Position numbers and translations under genes: made by a program. A stretch of 48,771 nt of DNA from an uncultured Collinsella sp. (GTDB lineage Bacteria; Actinomycetota; Coriobacteriia; Coriobacteriales; Coriobacteriaceae), in assembly GCA_900540935.1 (NCBI GenBank), contig UQHW01000015.1, positions 1 through 48,771 of the forward strand, in the 5' to 3' direction. Numbering within the stretch: the stretch's first letter is position 1; each line of letters opens with the position of its first letter. Shown piece after piece: positions 6,947 through 16,228 of this stretch. The notes below the pieces were generated by a model that was not told the origin of the DNA, did not search any database, and was given only the letters and a program-made list of their open reading frames with translations.

Positions 6947-8749
6947 ATGTCCCAGAGAAGCACCAGCCCGCTCAGTCGCTCCACCGTGCGCCGCACGCTG
7001 CAGCGGTTTTGGGGTGTCACGCGCACGCAGCCGCTGATTGTCTTTCTCTCGGTGTTCTCGTCGGCGGGCTACATCTTTTTGCTGACGTTTGCCAATACCT
7101 ATGTGATGGCCCTCATTGTCGACCGCGTTCAAGCCGGTCCCGTGGCGGGTGACCAGGTGTTTGAGGTCTTCGGCCCCTATATCCTGGCGCTCGTACTCGT
7201 TAACCTGGTGGGTCAGATCCTCTCCAAGCTACAGGACTACACCGTCTACAAGCTCGAGATCGCAGGCAACTATCACCTGGCGCGTCTATGCTTCGACACG
7301 CTCTCCAACCAATCCATGACATTCCACACCAGCCGATTTGGCGGATCGCTTGTGAGCCAGACGAGCCGTTTTATGAGCGGTTACACGGGTCTGGTGGACG
7401 TGACGGTGTATTCGCTCATCCCCACCATCACCTCGGTTGTCTGCACGGTAGCGGCGCTCGCCCCGGTGGTGCCCACATTTACCGTGATCCTGGTGTGCAT
7501 CATGGTCGTCTACATTGCGTTTGTCTGGCTTATGTACAAGCGCATCATGCCGCTTTCGGCCGCGACGTCCGTCGCACAGAACAAGCTGTCGGGCGTGCTG
7601 TCCGATGCGGTCACGAACATCCTGGCCGTCAAGACCTGCGGGCGCGAGGACTTTGAGCGCGACCTATTCGATACCGCCGACCGTGCCGCGCGCGATGCCG
7701 AAACGGTATCGATGCACGCCATGATGCAACGCAACTTTACGACCTCGGGCCTTATCGTCATCACCATGGCCGTGGTGAGTGTGTTCGTGGCGGGCGGCAA
7801 CGCGTGGTTTGGCATCTCTGCCGGCGCGCTCGTCATGATCTTTACCTATACGTACAACCTCACCATGCGTCTGAACTACGTGAGCTCCATGATGCAGCGC
7901 ATCAACCGCGCGCTGGGCGATGCGGCCGAGATGACGCGCGTGCTGGACGAGCCGTGTCTGGTGGCAGACGACGAGAACGCCCCCGAGCTCAAGGTGAGCG
8001 AGGGCGCGATTGATTTTGAGCACTTGAGCTTTGCATACCGTGATGCCGCGGCGGGCGAGAGCGTGTTCGACGACCTGACGCTCCATGTGGCGGCGGGCCA
8101 GCGCGTGGGCCTGGTGGGCAAATCGGGCTCGGGCAAGACGACGCTCACCAAGCTGTTGCTGCGCCTGGACGACGTACAGGGCGGCCGCGTGCTCGTGGAC
8201 GGCCAGGATGTCTCGCGCTGCACACAGCAGAGCCTGCGCCGCCAGGTTGCCTACGTGCCGCAGGAGGCGCTGCTGTTCCACCGCTCCATTTGCGAGAATA
8301 TCGCCTACGGACGTCCCGACGCTACCGACGAACAGATTCGCGAGGCTGCGCGCCTGGCCAACGCGACTGAGTTTATCGACCGCCTGCCCCATGGCTTTGA
8401 CACCATGGTGGGCGAGCGCGGCGTTAAGCTTTCGGGTGGCCAGCGCCAGCGCGTTGCCATTGCCCGCGCTATTTTGACCGATGCGCCGATCCTGGTGCTC
8501 GACGAGGCGACGTCTGCCTTGGACAGCGAGTCCGAGGCGCTGGTGCAGGAGGCGCTCGAGAACCTGATGCGCGGCCGCACCTCCATTGTGGTGGCACATC
8601 GCCTGTCCACCGTGGCAGCGCTCGACCGCATCGTGGTGTTGGCCGACGGCGAGATTGTCGAGGACGGCACGCATGCACAGCTCGTCGAGGCAGGCGGCGA
8701 ATACGCAAGCCTGTGGAGCCGCCAGACCGGCGCATTTTTGGAGGCTTAA
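6947..8749 (+). CDS. ABC exporter, fused membrane and ATPase domains
   Basis: The protein has 600 aa. Six membrane segments in the first 310 residues form a type I exporter domain. An ATPase domain follows with Walker A GKSGSGKTT near 393, Q-loop VAYVPQEALLF, signature LSGGQRQR, Walker B ILVLDEATSALD and the switch His in VVAHRLST. It probably works as a homodimer in the membrane, since no second half-transporter lies next to it. The substrate (lipid, peptide or drug) cannot be told. AAAGGA upstream supports the ATG at 6947; the in-frame ATG at 6911 lacks a site. Confidence 0.92.
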   Translation: MSQRSTSPLSRSTVRRTLQRFWGVTRTQPLIVFLSVFSSAGYIFLLTFANTYVMALIVDRVQAGPVAGDQVFEVFGPYILALVLVNLVGQILSKLQDYTVYKLEIAGNYHLARLCFDTLSNQSMTFHTSRFGGSLVSQTSRFMSGYTGLVDVTVYSLIPTITSVVCTVAALAPVVPTFTVILVCIMVVYIAFVWLMYKRIMPLSAATSVAQNKLSGVLSDAVTNILAVKTCGREDFERDLFDTADRAARDAETVSMHAMMQRNFTTSGLIVITMAVVSVFVAGGNAWFGISAGALVMIFTYTYNLTMRLNYVSSMMQRINRALGDAAEMTRVLDEPCLVADDENAPELKVSEGAIDFEHLSFAYRDAAAGESVFDDLTLHVAAGQRVGLVGKSGSGKTTLTKLLLRLDDVQGGRVLVDGQDVSRCTQQSLRRQVAYVPQEALLFHRSICENIAYGRPDATDEQIREAARLANATEFIDRLPHGFDTMVGERGVKLSGGQRQRVAIARAILTDAPILVLDEATSALDSESEALVQEALENLMRGRTSIVVAHRLSTVAALDRIVVLADGEIVEDGTHAQLVEAGGEYASLWSRQTGAFLEA

Positions 8750-8812
8750 GGCCCCCATACGTGGGACAATCGTTTCCGTGAAGTTATGTTTCTGCCGAGC
8801 CGAGGAGTCGTT

Positions 8813-9478
8813 ATGCCACGCGAGACCAATGCCGCCAAACGCGAGCGCGCCATCGAGGTGTGCGAGCGCCTTAACCGTCGCTATGGCCCGGTCGAGTGCT
8901 TCTTGGACCACGAGAATCCCTTTAGGCTGCTCATCGCGGTGCTGCTCTCGGCGCAAACGACCGACGCGCAAGTCAACAAGGTGACGCCGCGGCTGTTTGC
9001 CCAGTGGCCCACGCCCGAGGCCATGGCCGGGGCGAGTGTTGCCGACGTGGCGGACACGATCAAGTCGCTTGGCTTCTACAAGAGCAAGGCCAAACACGCC
9101 GTGGAAGCGGCGCAGATGATCGTTGCCGATTACGGCGGTGTAGTGCCGGCGGATATGAAGGAGCTCGTCAAACTGCCGGGTGTGGGGCGCAAGACGGCGA
9201 ACATCGTGCTCAACGTGGGGTATGGCATCGTGGAAGGCATCGCGGTGGATACGCACGTCAACCGTATCGCGCATCGCCTGATGCTGAGTCCCAAGACGCA
9301 CGCCAAAGAGCCGCTCAAGACCGAGCAGGATCTGCTCAAGATCTTGCCGCACGAGTATTGGGAGTCGGTCAATCACCAGTGGATCACCTTTGGCCGCGAA
9401 ATCTGCGACGCCCGCAAACCCAAGTGCGACGAGTGCCCGCTGGCAGACCTTTGCCCCAGCGTGCGCGTGACGGGGTAG
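8813..9478 (+). CDS. nth: endonuclease III
   Basis: The protein has 221 aa, the usual length. The HhH motif LPGVGRKTAN places the catalytic Lys at 127, and VDTHVNR gives the catalytic Asp at 146. The cluster loop is complete: Cys198-x6-Cys205-x2-Cys208-x5-Cys214. It removes oxidised pyrimidines and cleaves at abasic sites in base excision repair. GAGGAG at 8802-8807 fits the ATG at 8813. This intact cluster contrasts with the cluster-free relative at 829-1734. Confidence 0.96.
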   Translation: MPRETNAAKRERAIEVCERLNRRYGPVECFLDHENPFRLLIAVLLSAQTTDAQVNKVTPRLFAQWPTPEAMAGASVADVADTIKSLGFYKSKAKHAVEAAQMIVADYGGVVPADMKELVKLPGVGRKTANIVLNVGYGIVEGIAVDTHVNRIAHRLMLSPKTHAKEPLKTEQDLLKILPHEYWESVNHQWITFGREICDARKPKCDECPLADLCPSVRVTG

Positions 9479-9596
9479 GGCCCGACACGTTTTGCCGGCA
9501 CCCGAAGACGGCGACCAATGTTGCGCAACACATTTGGGCTGCGAAGGCTCAATATGATGGCGACAGATGCCGTTTGTTGTGAGGGGATGCCCGAAT

Positions 9597-10643
9597 ATGT
9601 TTTGCACCAAGTGTGGATCCGAGATGCCCGACGGAACCGATTTTTGCACGAACTGCGGGGCACGCATGGGCGCCGCTTCTCCGGCGGCCGCGCCTGCTGA
9701 GCCCGCATCGATGCCGGCGGCAGGGATGCCTCCCGTGCAGAAGAAGTCACATAAGCGCGCGGTGATTGTCGGCATGTGCGTGGTAGGCGTGCTCGTTGCC
9801 GGCGGTGCCGCTCTGGCGCTGACCGGCGTGCTGGGTCCGCTTGGGCAGGGCAACTCATCGCAGATTACGGTACTGGGGTCCGACGAGGGTTCAGCCGAGC
9901 ACAAGGACAAGGGAAGCGCCAAGGAGAAGCCTGCCGATGAGCAAGAAGAGCCGGAAGAGACCGAGCAGACGAGCAGCAGCGTAAAAGTCGACCTTAACGA
10001 CCAGGCAACCTATGCCGCCGCAAACCTGTTCCTGTCGAACTTTACGGAGGAGCACTTCGATCGGGACTGGTATCAGACGGGCGGCTTCGATTCGACTGAC
10101 GGACTTTCTGATGACGAGAAATACAAGCTGGTTAAGTTTATCTGGTGCCATTTTATTGACAACGCGCCGTATCGAATCGAGAAAGGCGACTATGACAACG
10201 GTCACTATCAGCGCATGGCGACCGATGTGATCAATAGGGAACTCAATCGCCTGACGGGTCTGACGCTCTCGGATGCTGACATGACCTTTGATAAAGGGTC
10301 GGGTGGGCAGATGCTTGCCGATTCGGCCGAAGCGCATGACGGGTACTTGTATCTGAAGCAGGAATACGGCCAGGGAAATTACAACCCATCGTGTGCCATC
10401 GTTACGGGCGCGACTGACCTTGGCGACAACATCTACGAGCTCACCTATGAGGTCTACAGTGCTGGCGGCATGTTACTTCCTTCCGACATCCCCGAGAGCA
10501 CCTACGGCCTGCCAAAGGACCAGTTCATCGCCGCAATTCAAGCGGACGCATCCATGGGCCGTACTGAGACTTGCACGGTCCGCGTCGCGCAGGGTGACGG
10601 CGCTCCGACCTTCACACTGCTTAAAATGGGCGTCTACGATTAG
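9597..10643 (+). CDS. zinc-ribbon membrane-anchored protein of unknown function
   Basis: The protein has 348 aa. Residues 2-24 form a zinc ribbon (FCTKCG...FCTNCG). A Pro/Ala linker, a membrane helix (AVIVGMCVVGVLVAGGAALA) and an acidic Glu/Lys low-complexity segment follow. A likely extracytoplasmic domain of about 200 residues has no recognised motif. Proteins with this layout are common in gut Actinobacteria and Firmicutes and mostly uncharacterised. The ATG at 9597 has GAGGGGA at 9581-9587; the upstream in-frame ATG at 9567 lacks one. A terminator at 10670 closes the transcript. Confidence 0.75.
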   Translation: MFCTKCGSEMPDGTDFCTNCGARMGAASPAAAPAEPASMPAAGMPPVQKKSHKRAVIVGMCVVGVLVAGGAALALTGVLGPLGQGNSSQITVLGSDEGSAEHKDKGSAKEKPADEQEEPEETEQTSSSVKVDLNDQATYAAANLFLSNFTEEHFDRDWYQTGGFDSTDGLSDDEKYKLVKFIWCHFIDNAPYRIEKGDYDNGHYQRMATDVINRELNRLTGLTLSDADMTFDKGSGGQMLADSAEAHDGYLYLKQEYGQGNYNPSCAIVTGATDLGDNIYELTYEVYSAGGMLLPSDIPESTYGLPKDQFIAAIQADASMGRTETCTVRVAQGDGAPTFTLLKMGVYD

Positions 10644-10669
10644 ACTCGGCGTATAGCTCACTCTGATAG

Positions 10670-10700
10670 CGCCAGACGGCTTGCCCGTCTGGCGTTTTTT
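10670..10700 (+). terminator. intrinsic terminator
   Basis: CGCCAGACGG pairs with CCGTCTGGCG across a short loop, followed by six T. Confidence 0.9.
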
Positions 10701-10730
10701 GCGGGGCTGGGCGTACGCTTGAGCTGGAGT
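10688..10730 (+). repeat. direct repeat, copy 1, before the ATP-grasp gene
   Basis: This 43-nt segment includes GCGGGGCTGGGCGTACGC and GAGCTGGAGT. It recurs at 12398-12442 with only small changes (T-run length, one C/T). The two copies bracket the ATP-grasp gene. Confidence 0.85.
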
Positions 10731-10850
10731 ATATGTCGCCGCCTGCCGTCCCATGCAAAAATGTGTTGCTAATTTAGAAGCCTATTCAAGCGTGCCGAAG
10801 TCGTGCGTGCTGGCGTAGCATGAGCAAAAAATCAAGCAATGGAGGGTAAC

Positions 10851-12317
10851 GTGGCAACATTGAAGACGCGAGAGCTCGAAGATTATTTTGAACGCATCGT
10901 ACGCACGCGCGAAGGTGACCTACCTGGTCGTCGCAAAGGCGACGAATACTTGTCTCAAACCCATGCGCTCTACCATGGTGATCCTGCGCCCTGGGCTCTG
11001 ACGCCAAAGATATTCGACAAGGATATGACGGCGCTTCTTAAGGAGGCCGCCGAGCGCATGTACGGCATTATGGACAAGGTGACGCGGGCGTTTTGTTCCG
11101 ATGCCTCCGTGCGTGCGTGGTTTCGCATGGATCCGGCTTTTGCTGACCTGTGCGCTATGGATGCCGGCTATGATTGCCAAATTCCCCTTGCGCGTGTTGA
11201 TATCTTTCTTGACGAAGATGCCGGTTCGTATACGTTTTGTGAGCTCAATACCGACGGCAGTGCCGGAATGGTAGTGACCGATGCGGTCTGTCAGGCAGTG
11301 CGAATGACGCCTTCCTTTGAGGAGTTTGCATCCGACCACCCCGGCTTTCGGCAGTACGATTTGTGCGGTAGCTGGATAGACGCATTGTTTGAGACCTATG
11401 CAGAGTGGAAGCTGGCCCATCCTCGCCGCACCGAGGATAGTGCACGATTGGACGACGGGGCCCGCGTTGACGAGGGGCTCTATGCACCGCAATCAAAGAT
11501 ATATCCCGCTTCGGTGGCAATCGTCGACTATTCGGAAAGCATCGACTTGGAAGATGCGGCTCATTTTGTCGACCTTATGAGGCGACGGGGTGTGGTGGCG
11601 CGCTTTGCGGATGTGCGCGACCTGCGGATTGGCGAAGACGAGAGCGGTGCTAGGCGGCTGTGCGATGCCGCCGGTCCTATTGATTGCGTTTGGCGGCGCG
11701 CGGTGACCGGCGAGCTGTGGGATAAGCCGTGCGACGGACGCTCGGCCTTAATCGAGGCGGCTCAAGAAGGGCTCGCGTGCATCGTTGGTGGTTTTAGAAC
11801 GTGGCCGTGTGCGACTAAGACCGTATTTGCATTTCTGTGGTCTCGGGCCGGTCAGTCCTTGTTGAGCCCGGAGGAGCAATCGTTTGTACGGGAGCATGTG
11901 CCCTATACCGAGATTTTGGACGAAAGCGCCCAGTTGTCGAGATTTGCCGAAAAGGATCGATGGATTGTCAAGCCGTGCGGCGGCTACAACGCGGTTGGCG
12001 TTGTTGCCGGCTTGGATGCCACGGAACGGGAATGGTCCCAGGTGCTTGCTCGCGCTGCGGCCGCTGGGGCGATTGTACAGGAGTATGCTCAGCAGTATCA
12101 GACTCCCTGCTTGCGCGGAACGCTTGTCAATGGGCCGCATCGAGGAGAGGCACCCAAAGGACTTGTGGATGATCTTGGTTTTGCGCCCGCTTCTAATATG
12201 GAAGGCCTGTACCTGTATCGCGGTCGTTTCGCGGGCGTGTACACACGCGTCGGCTTTGCCAACACCATAGGCGAGTGGACGAGCCGCTTGAACGTTGCGA
12301 GCTTTTTTGAGGAATAG
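10851..12317 (+). CDS. glutathionylspermidine-synthase-like ATP-grasp protein
   Basis: The protein has 488 aa. Features of circularly permuted ATP-grasp enzymes are visible: FCELNTDGSAGMV around 130, RWIVKPCGGYNAVGVVAG around 375-390 (nucleotide-binding Lys and Gly-rich loop), and a C-terminal GLYLYRGRFAGVYTRVG. Such enzymes ligate a carboxylate to an amine with ATP. No amidase or thiol partner gene is adjacent, so the substrate is unknown. GTG at 10851 is chosen because GGAGGG lies at 10841-10846; the ATG at 10839 would also be in frame. Direct repeats flank the gene, and it looks like a one-gene insertion. Confidence 0.65.
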   Translation: MATLKTRELEDYFERIVRTREGDLPGRRKGDEYLSQTHALYHGDPAPWALTPKIFDKDMTALLKEAAERMYGIMDKVTRAFCSDASVRAWFRMDPAFADLCAMDAGYDCQIPLARVDIFLDEDAGSYTFCELNTDGSAGMVVTDAVCQAVRMTPSFEEFASDHPGFRQYDLCGSWIDALFETYAEWKLAHPRRTEDSARLDDGARVDEGLYAPQSKIYPASVAIVDYSESIDLEDAAHFVDLMRRRGVVARFADVRDLRIGEDESGARRLCDAAGPIDCVWRRAVTGELWDKPCDGRSALIEAAQEGLACIVGGFRTWPCATKTVFAFLWSRAGQSLLSPEEQSFVREHVPYTEILDESAQLSRFAEKDRWIVKPCGGYNAVGVVAGLDATEREWSQVLARAAAAGAIVQEYAQQYQTPCLRGTLVNGPHRGEAPKGLVDDLGFAPASNMEGLYLYRGRFAGVYTRVGFANTIGEWTSRLNVASFFEE

Positions 12318-12397
12318 CCGTTTCTTGGGGCACCTTCCGTGGTTGCGGCGTTCGAAGTGACGGGGAGATTTTGGCGAAGCCGATGAGCCCGGTTCTA

Positions 12398-12442
12398 TCT
12401 GGCGTTTTTGTTGCGGGGCTGGGCGTACGCCTGAGCTGGAGT
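12398..12442 (+). repeat. direct repeat, copy 2, after the ATP-grasp gene
   Basis: This near copy of 10688-10730 keeps the right arm and T run of the terminator, but the left arm is lost, so it should no longer fold as a terminator. Confidence 0.85.
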
Positions 12443-12539
12443 CCTCTTCATGCGCTACCATGACAGACAACGAATTTGACGAACGACCCGCTGAGCTTGC
12501 CTCGGCGGGCTTTTGGCGTTGCAATGCCGGAGGAACAGC

Positions 12540-15500
12540 ATGCTCATTCACCGTATAGCCGCGCAGCTCTACACTGCCGAGGCACTGCAGACCGTCGAGG
12601 CCGGGCTCGATGCTGGCGAGGACGTGACGCTGGCCGTGTCTCAGTCGGGCCGAACGCTTATGGCCGCCGCCCAGTTTGCGCGTCGTCCGCGCCCCACGGT
12701 CTACGTTGTGAGCGGCGAGGATGCGGCCGATCGCGCCGCACGCAGTCTGGCCGCCTATGTGGGCCTGGCGCACGTGTGCCGCTTTCCCGAGCGCAAGGAC
12801 TACCCTTGGCGCGAGCAGGCGCCCGACGACGCCGTGGTAGCCCAGCGCTGCGAGGCACTCGGGCGCATCGTGCGCGGCGACAACTGCATCATGGTCGCCT
12901 CGGCCCGCGCGCTGCTGCGCTGCGTGCCGCCGGTCGAGAGCCGCTACTGGGAGTCCACTACTTTTGCGGTGGGCGAGGAGATTCCTTTTGACGAGGTGCC
13001 GCAGCGCCTGGTGGGCATGGGCTACACCAATGCCGGCGCTGCCGACGCGCCCGGCCTGTTCCGCGTGCACGGCGACACCGTCGAGGTGTTTCCCGCGCAG
13101 GAAAAGGCGCCCGTGCGCATTGAGTTCTTTGGCGACGAGATCGACCGCATCCGCCGCATGGTGAGTTCAACGGGCCAGACCATCGGCAACGAGGACAGCA
13201 TCGAGATCTTCCCCTGTCGCGAGCTGGCGCTTACCGACGAGGCCGTTCACAACATGCATGTGGCGCTCTACCGCGCCAGCCAGGACGACAGCAAGTTGGC
13301 GGCGCTGCTCGAGATGGTGGATGCGCGCATCGTCACGCCTGAGCTCGACCGCTTTTTGCCGGTGATGTACGGCCAGACCGTGAGCCCGCTTTCGCATGTG
13401 AGCGGCAAGGCGCTCGTAGTGCTGTCCGAGCCGCGCTCGCTGTTCGACGATTGCCTGCGCGCCTACGAGGATATCGAGGCACGTGCCGGCGAGGCGGGGG
13501 TCGACCGTCTGGACGGCCTGTATGTGCGTGCCCAGCAGCTCGATTTTGGTGCTCAGCAGCGCCTGAACTATGTGAGCCTCATCCGTGCCGGCGGCGCGGT
13601 TACGGCAGAGCTCAAGATTGAGCAGCCTGCTATCGCAGGCTCGGACAACCGTTTTATGACGCGCATTCAGGAAGTCGTGGGCAAGCGCTACGCCTGCGTG
13701 TTTGCCATTCCCGACCGTGGTGCACGCGAGTCGATGGAGCTCACCTTTGGTGACGAGGGCATTACCTTTGAGGAGTCGCTGACCGCGGCACCCGAAAATG
13801 CCGGCGCTATCGGCGACCGCGTGCGCGTGGCAGCGGCGGATTCCGCCGACCGTGCCGCACGCCAGGAGGCCCATGCTTCCATTCGCGAGCGTAAGGCCGA
13901 TGCGCTCAACGCCCGCTCGCTCGAGGCGGGTGCCGCCCAGGCTGCCGCCGGCGCCGCCGTGCCCACCATCTCGCGCGGGCGCGTGACCTTTGTGGACGCT
14001 GCCCTGCCGCAGGGCGTGGTGGTGCCCGATGCCAACCTGGCCGTATTCTCGATTGCCGACCTCAACGCCCGCATGGATGCCAACCGCGCGCGCAGCCGCC
14101 GCAAGGTTGACATTACGCAGATCACCTTCCCATTTAAACCGGGCGACTACGTGGTGCACGCTACCCACGGTATCGCGCTCTTTAGCGAGATCGCGCGCCA
14201 GGAAGTGGGCGGCAAGGAACGCGACTACTTTTTGCTGGAATACGCCGACGGCGACAAACTCTACGTGCCGCTCGAGCAGGTCGACCGTATCACGCGATAC
14301 GTCGGTCCCGACGGCGACAAGCCGCGCTTGACCAGGCTCAACACCGCCGACTGGACGCGGGCCACCAACAAGGCGCGCAAGAATGCCAAAAAGCTGGCGT
14401 TTGACCTGGTCGACCTCTATACGCGTCGCTCGTCGATTACCGGTATCGCCTGTCCGCCCGATACGCCCGAGCAGATCGAGATGGAGGAGAGCTTCCCCTA
14501 CGACGAGACGCGCGACCAGCTGGAGGCCATCGCCGACATTAAGGCTGATATGGAGGCGCCCAAGCCCATGGACCGCCTGCTGTGCGGCGACGTGGGCTTT
14601 GGCAAGACCGAGGTCGCTCTGCGCGCGGCGTTTAAGTGCGTGGACTCCGGCCGCCAGGTCATGGTGCTCTGCCCCACGACCATTCTTGCCCAGCAGCACT
14701 ACGAGACGTTCTTTGAGCGCTTTGCCCCGTTTGGCCTTGAGGTCGAGGTGCTCAGCCGCTTTCGCACGCCGGCGCAGCAGAAGCGCGCGCTCAAGGCGTT
14801 TGCCGAGGGCACGATCGATGTGCTCATCGGCACCCACCGTCTGCTTTCGGCCGATGTGAACCCCAAGAACCTGGGCCTGGTGATCATCGACGAGGAACAG
14901 CGCTTTGGCGTGCAGCACAAGGAACAGCTCAAGAACCTGCGCGAGCAGATTGACGTGCTTACGCTTTCGGCAACGCCGATTCCGCGAACCATGCAGATGG
15001 CCACGAGCGGCGTGCGCGACATGAGCCTGATCACGACGCCGCCCACCGGGCGCCGTCCCGTGATCGTGCACGTGGGGGAGTACGACCCCGACGTGGTGAG
15101 TGCGGCGATTCGCCTGGAGGTGGGCCGCGGCGGTCAGGTGTATTACGTGTCCAACCGCGTCAAGACCATCGACGATGCCGTGGCGCGCGTGCACGAGGCC
15201 GCGCCCGAGGCGCGCGTGGGCGTGGCACACGGCAAGATGAGCCCGCGCGAGGTCGAGGACGTGATGATCGAGTTCGCGACCAAGAAGATCGACGTGCTTA
15301 TCGCCACGACCATCGTGGAGAGTGGCATCGATAACGCGACCGCCAACACGCTCATCATCGAGGATTCGCAGCGCCTGGGCCTGGCGCAGCTCTACCAGCT
15401 CAAGGGCCGTGTGGGCCGCTCTGCCACGCAGGCCTACGCGTACTTTATGTTCCCGGGCGAGCTGCCACTCACCGAGGAGGCCACGGCGCGCCTGACCGCA

Positions 15501-16172
15501 CTTTCCGAGTTCCAGGACCTGGGCAGCGGCATGCGCATCGCCATGCGCGACCTGGAGATTCGCGGTGCCGGCTCGCTTATGGGCGCCGAGCAGCACGGCA
15601 ACCTGTCGAGCGTGGGCTTTGACCTGTTTACGCAGATGCTGGGCCAGGCCGTGGCCGAGGCGCGCGGCGATGACGACGCCGGCGTGGAGGCGGCGAGCGT
15701 GGGTATTAACCTGCCGGCCGACTACTTCTTGTCCGAGGAGTACCTGCCGGCGGTGGATCAGCGCGTGCTCGTGTACCGTAAGCTCGCGGCGGCCGAGGAC
15801 CTGGAGAGCATCGACGAGGTGCAGGAAGAGACCGAGGCCGCGCATGGTGAGCTGCCGTTGGCGGGACTCAACCTGTTCAACCGCGCGCGCATCCGTATCC
15901 GCGGCGAGCGTCTGGGGCTCGAGAGCGTCACGCTCAGTGGCGGCCGCATCACGTTTTTGGGCGTAGACGTGCCCAAGAAGGTGGCCTTTGAGCTTAAGAC
16001 CCGCTATGGCGCGGTGAACTTCCCCAAGAGCCGCAAGCTGTCGGTGCCCTACAAGGCGGGTGCCGGCGCGGGCAGCGGCCTGGGTCGCGGCCTCGACGCC
16101 AACGACGGTACCGGCCCGGTGACCGCGGCGCTCATGCTGCTGCAGCAGCTGGGTGCTAGCGACGACGACTAG
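12540..16172 (+). CDS. mfd: transcription-repair coupling factor
   Basis: The protein has 1210 aa, full length. It contains the UvrB-like N-terminal modules, a CarD-like RNA polymerase interaction domain (KPGDYVVHATHGIALF near 535), and a RecG-like motor with Walker A GDVGFGKTE near 685, DEEQ near 783 and LSATPIPRTMQ. A C-terminal TRCF domain follows. Mfd displaces stalled RNA polymerase and recruits UvrA to lesions. GGAGG at 12529-12533 supports the ATG at 12540. Long open frames on the opposite strand here are shadows of its GC-rich codons. Confidence 0.97.
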   Translation: MLIHRIAAQLYTAEALQTVEAGLDAGEDVTLAVSQSGRTLMAAAQFARRPRPTVYVVSGEDAADRAARSLAAYVGLAHVCRFPERKDYPWREQAPDDAVVAQRCEALGRIVRGDNCIMVASARALLRCVPPVESRYWESTTFAVGEEIPFDEVPQRLVGMGYTNAGAADAPGLFRVHGDTVEVFPAQEKAPVRIEFFGDEIDRIRRMVSSTGQTIGNEDSIEIFPCRELALTDEAVHNMHVALYRASQDDSKLAALLEMVDARIVTPELDRFLPVMYGQTVSPLSHVSGKALVVLSEPRSLFDDCLRAYEDIEARAGEAGVDRLDGLYVRAQQLDFGAQQRLNYVSLIRAGGAVTAELKIEQPAIAGSDNRFMTRIQEVVGKRYACVFAIPDRGARESMELTFGDEGITFEESLTAAPENAGAIGDRVRVAAADSADRAARQEAHASIRERKADALNARSLEAGAAQAAAGAAVPTISRGRVTFVDAALPQGVVVPDANLAVFSIADLNARMDANRARSRRKVDITQITFPFKPGDYVVHATHGIALFSEIARQEVGGKERDYFLLEYADGDKLYVPLEQVDRITRYVGPDGDKPRLTRLNTADWTRATNKARKNAKKLAFDLVDLYTRRSSITGIACPPDTPEQIEMEESFPYDETRDQLEAIADIKADMEAPKPMDRLLCGDVGFGKTEVALRAAFKCVDSGRQVMVLCPTTILAQQHYETFFERFAPFGLEVEVLSRFRTPAQQKRALKAFAEGTIDVLIGTHRLLSADVNPKNLGLVIIDEEQRFGVQHKEQLKNLREQIDVLTLSATPIPRTMQMATSGVRDMSLITTPPTGRRPVIVHVGEYDPDVVSAAIRLEVGRGGQVYYVSNRVKTIDDAVARVHEAAPEARVGVAHGKMSPREVEDVMIEFATKKIDVLIATTIVESGIDNATANTLIIEDSQRLGLAQLYQLKGRVGRSATQAYAYFMFPGELPLTEEATARLTALSEFQDLGSGMRIAMRDLEIRGAGSLMGAEQHGNLSSVGFDLFTQMLGQAVAEARGDDDAGVEAASVGINLPADYFLSEEYLPAVDQRVLVYRKLAAAEDLESIDEVQEETEAAHGELPLAGLNLFNRARIRIRGERLGLESVTLSGGRITFLGVDVPKKVAFELKTRYGAVNFPKSRKLSVPYKAGAGAGSGLGRGLDANDGTGPVTAALMLLQQLGASDDD

Positions 16173-16175
16173 CGG

Positions 16176-16209
16176 GTCGACGCTGCAAACGCCCCATTTG
16201 GGCAATCTG
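16176..16209 (+). repeat. 34-nt interspersed repeat, copy 1
   Basis: GTCGACGCTGCAAACGCCCC, five variable bases, then GGCAATCTG. The same arrangement occurs at 29186-29219. It lies just after the mfd stop. Confidence 0.7.
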
Positions 16210-16228
16210 GTTCCATCGAAAGGAAAGC

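Noticed and set aside
13167..16205. Open frame of 1012 codons on the minus strand opposite mfd
   Set aside because: It mirrors the third-position GC bias of mfd, has low-complexity His/Arg/Leu content and no ribosome site. The same applies to the long antisense frames opposite the peptidase, recQ, the ABC exporter and the 16169-18721 region.
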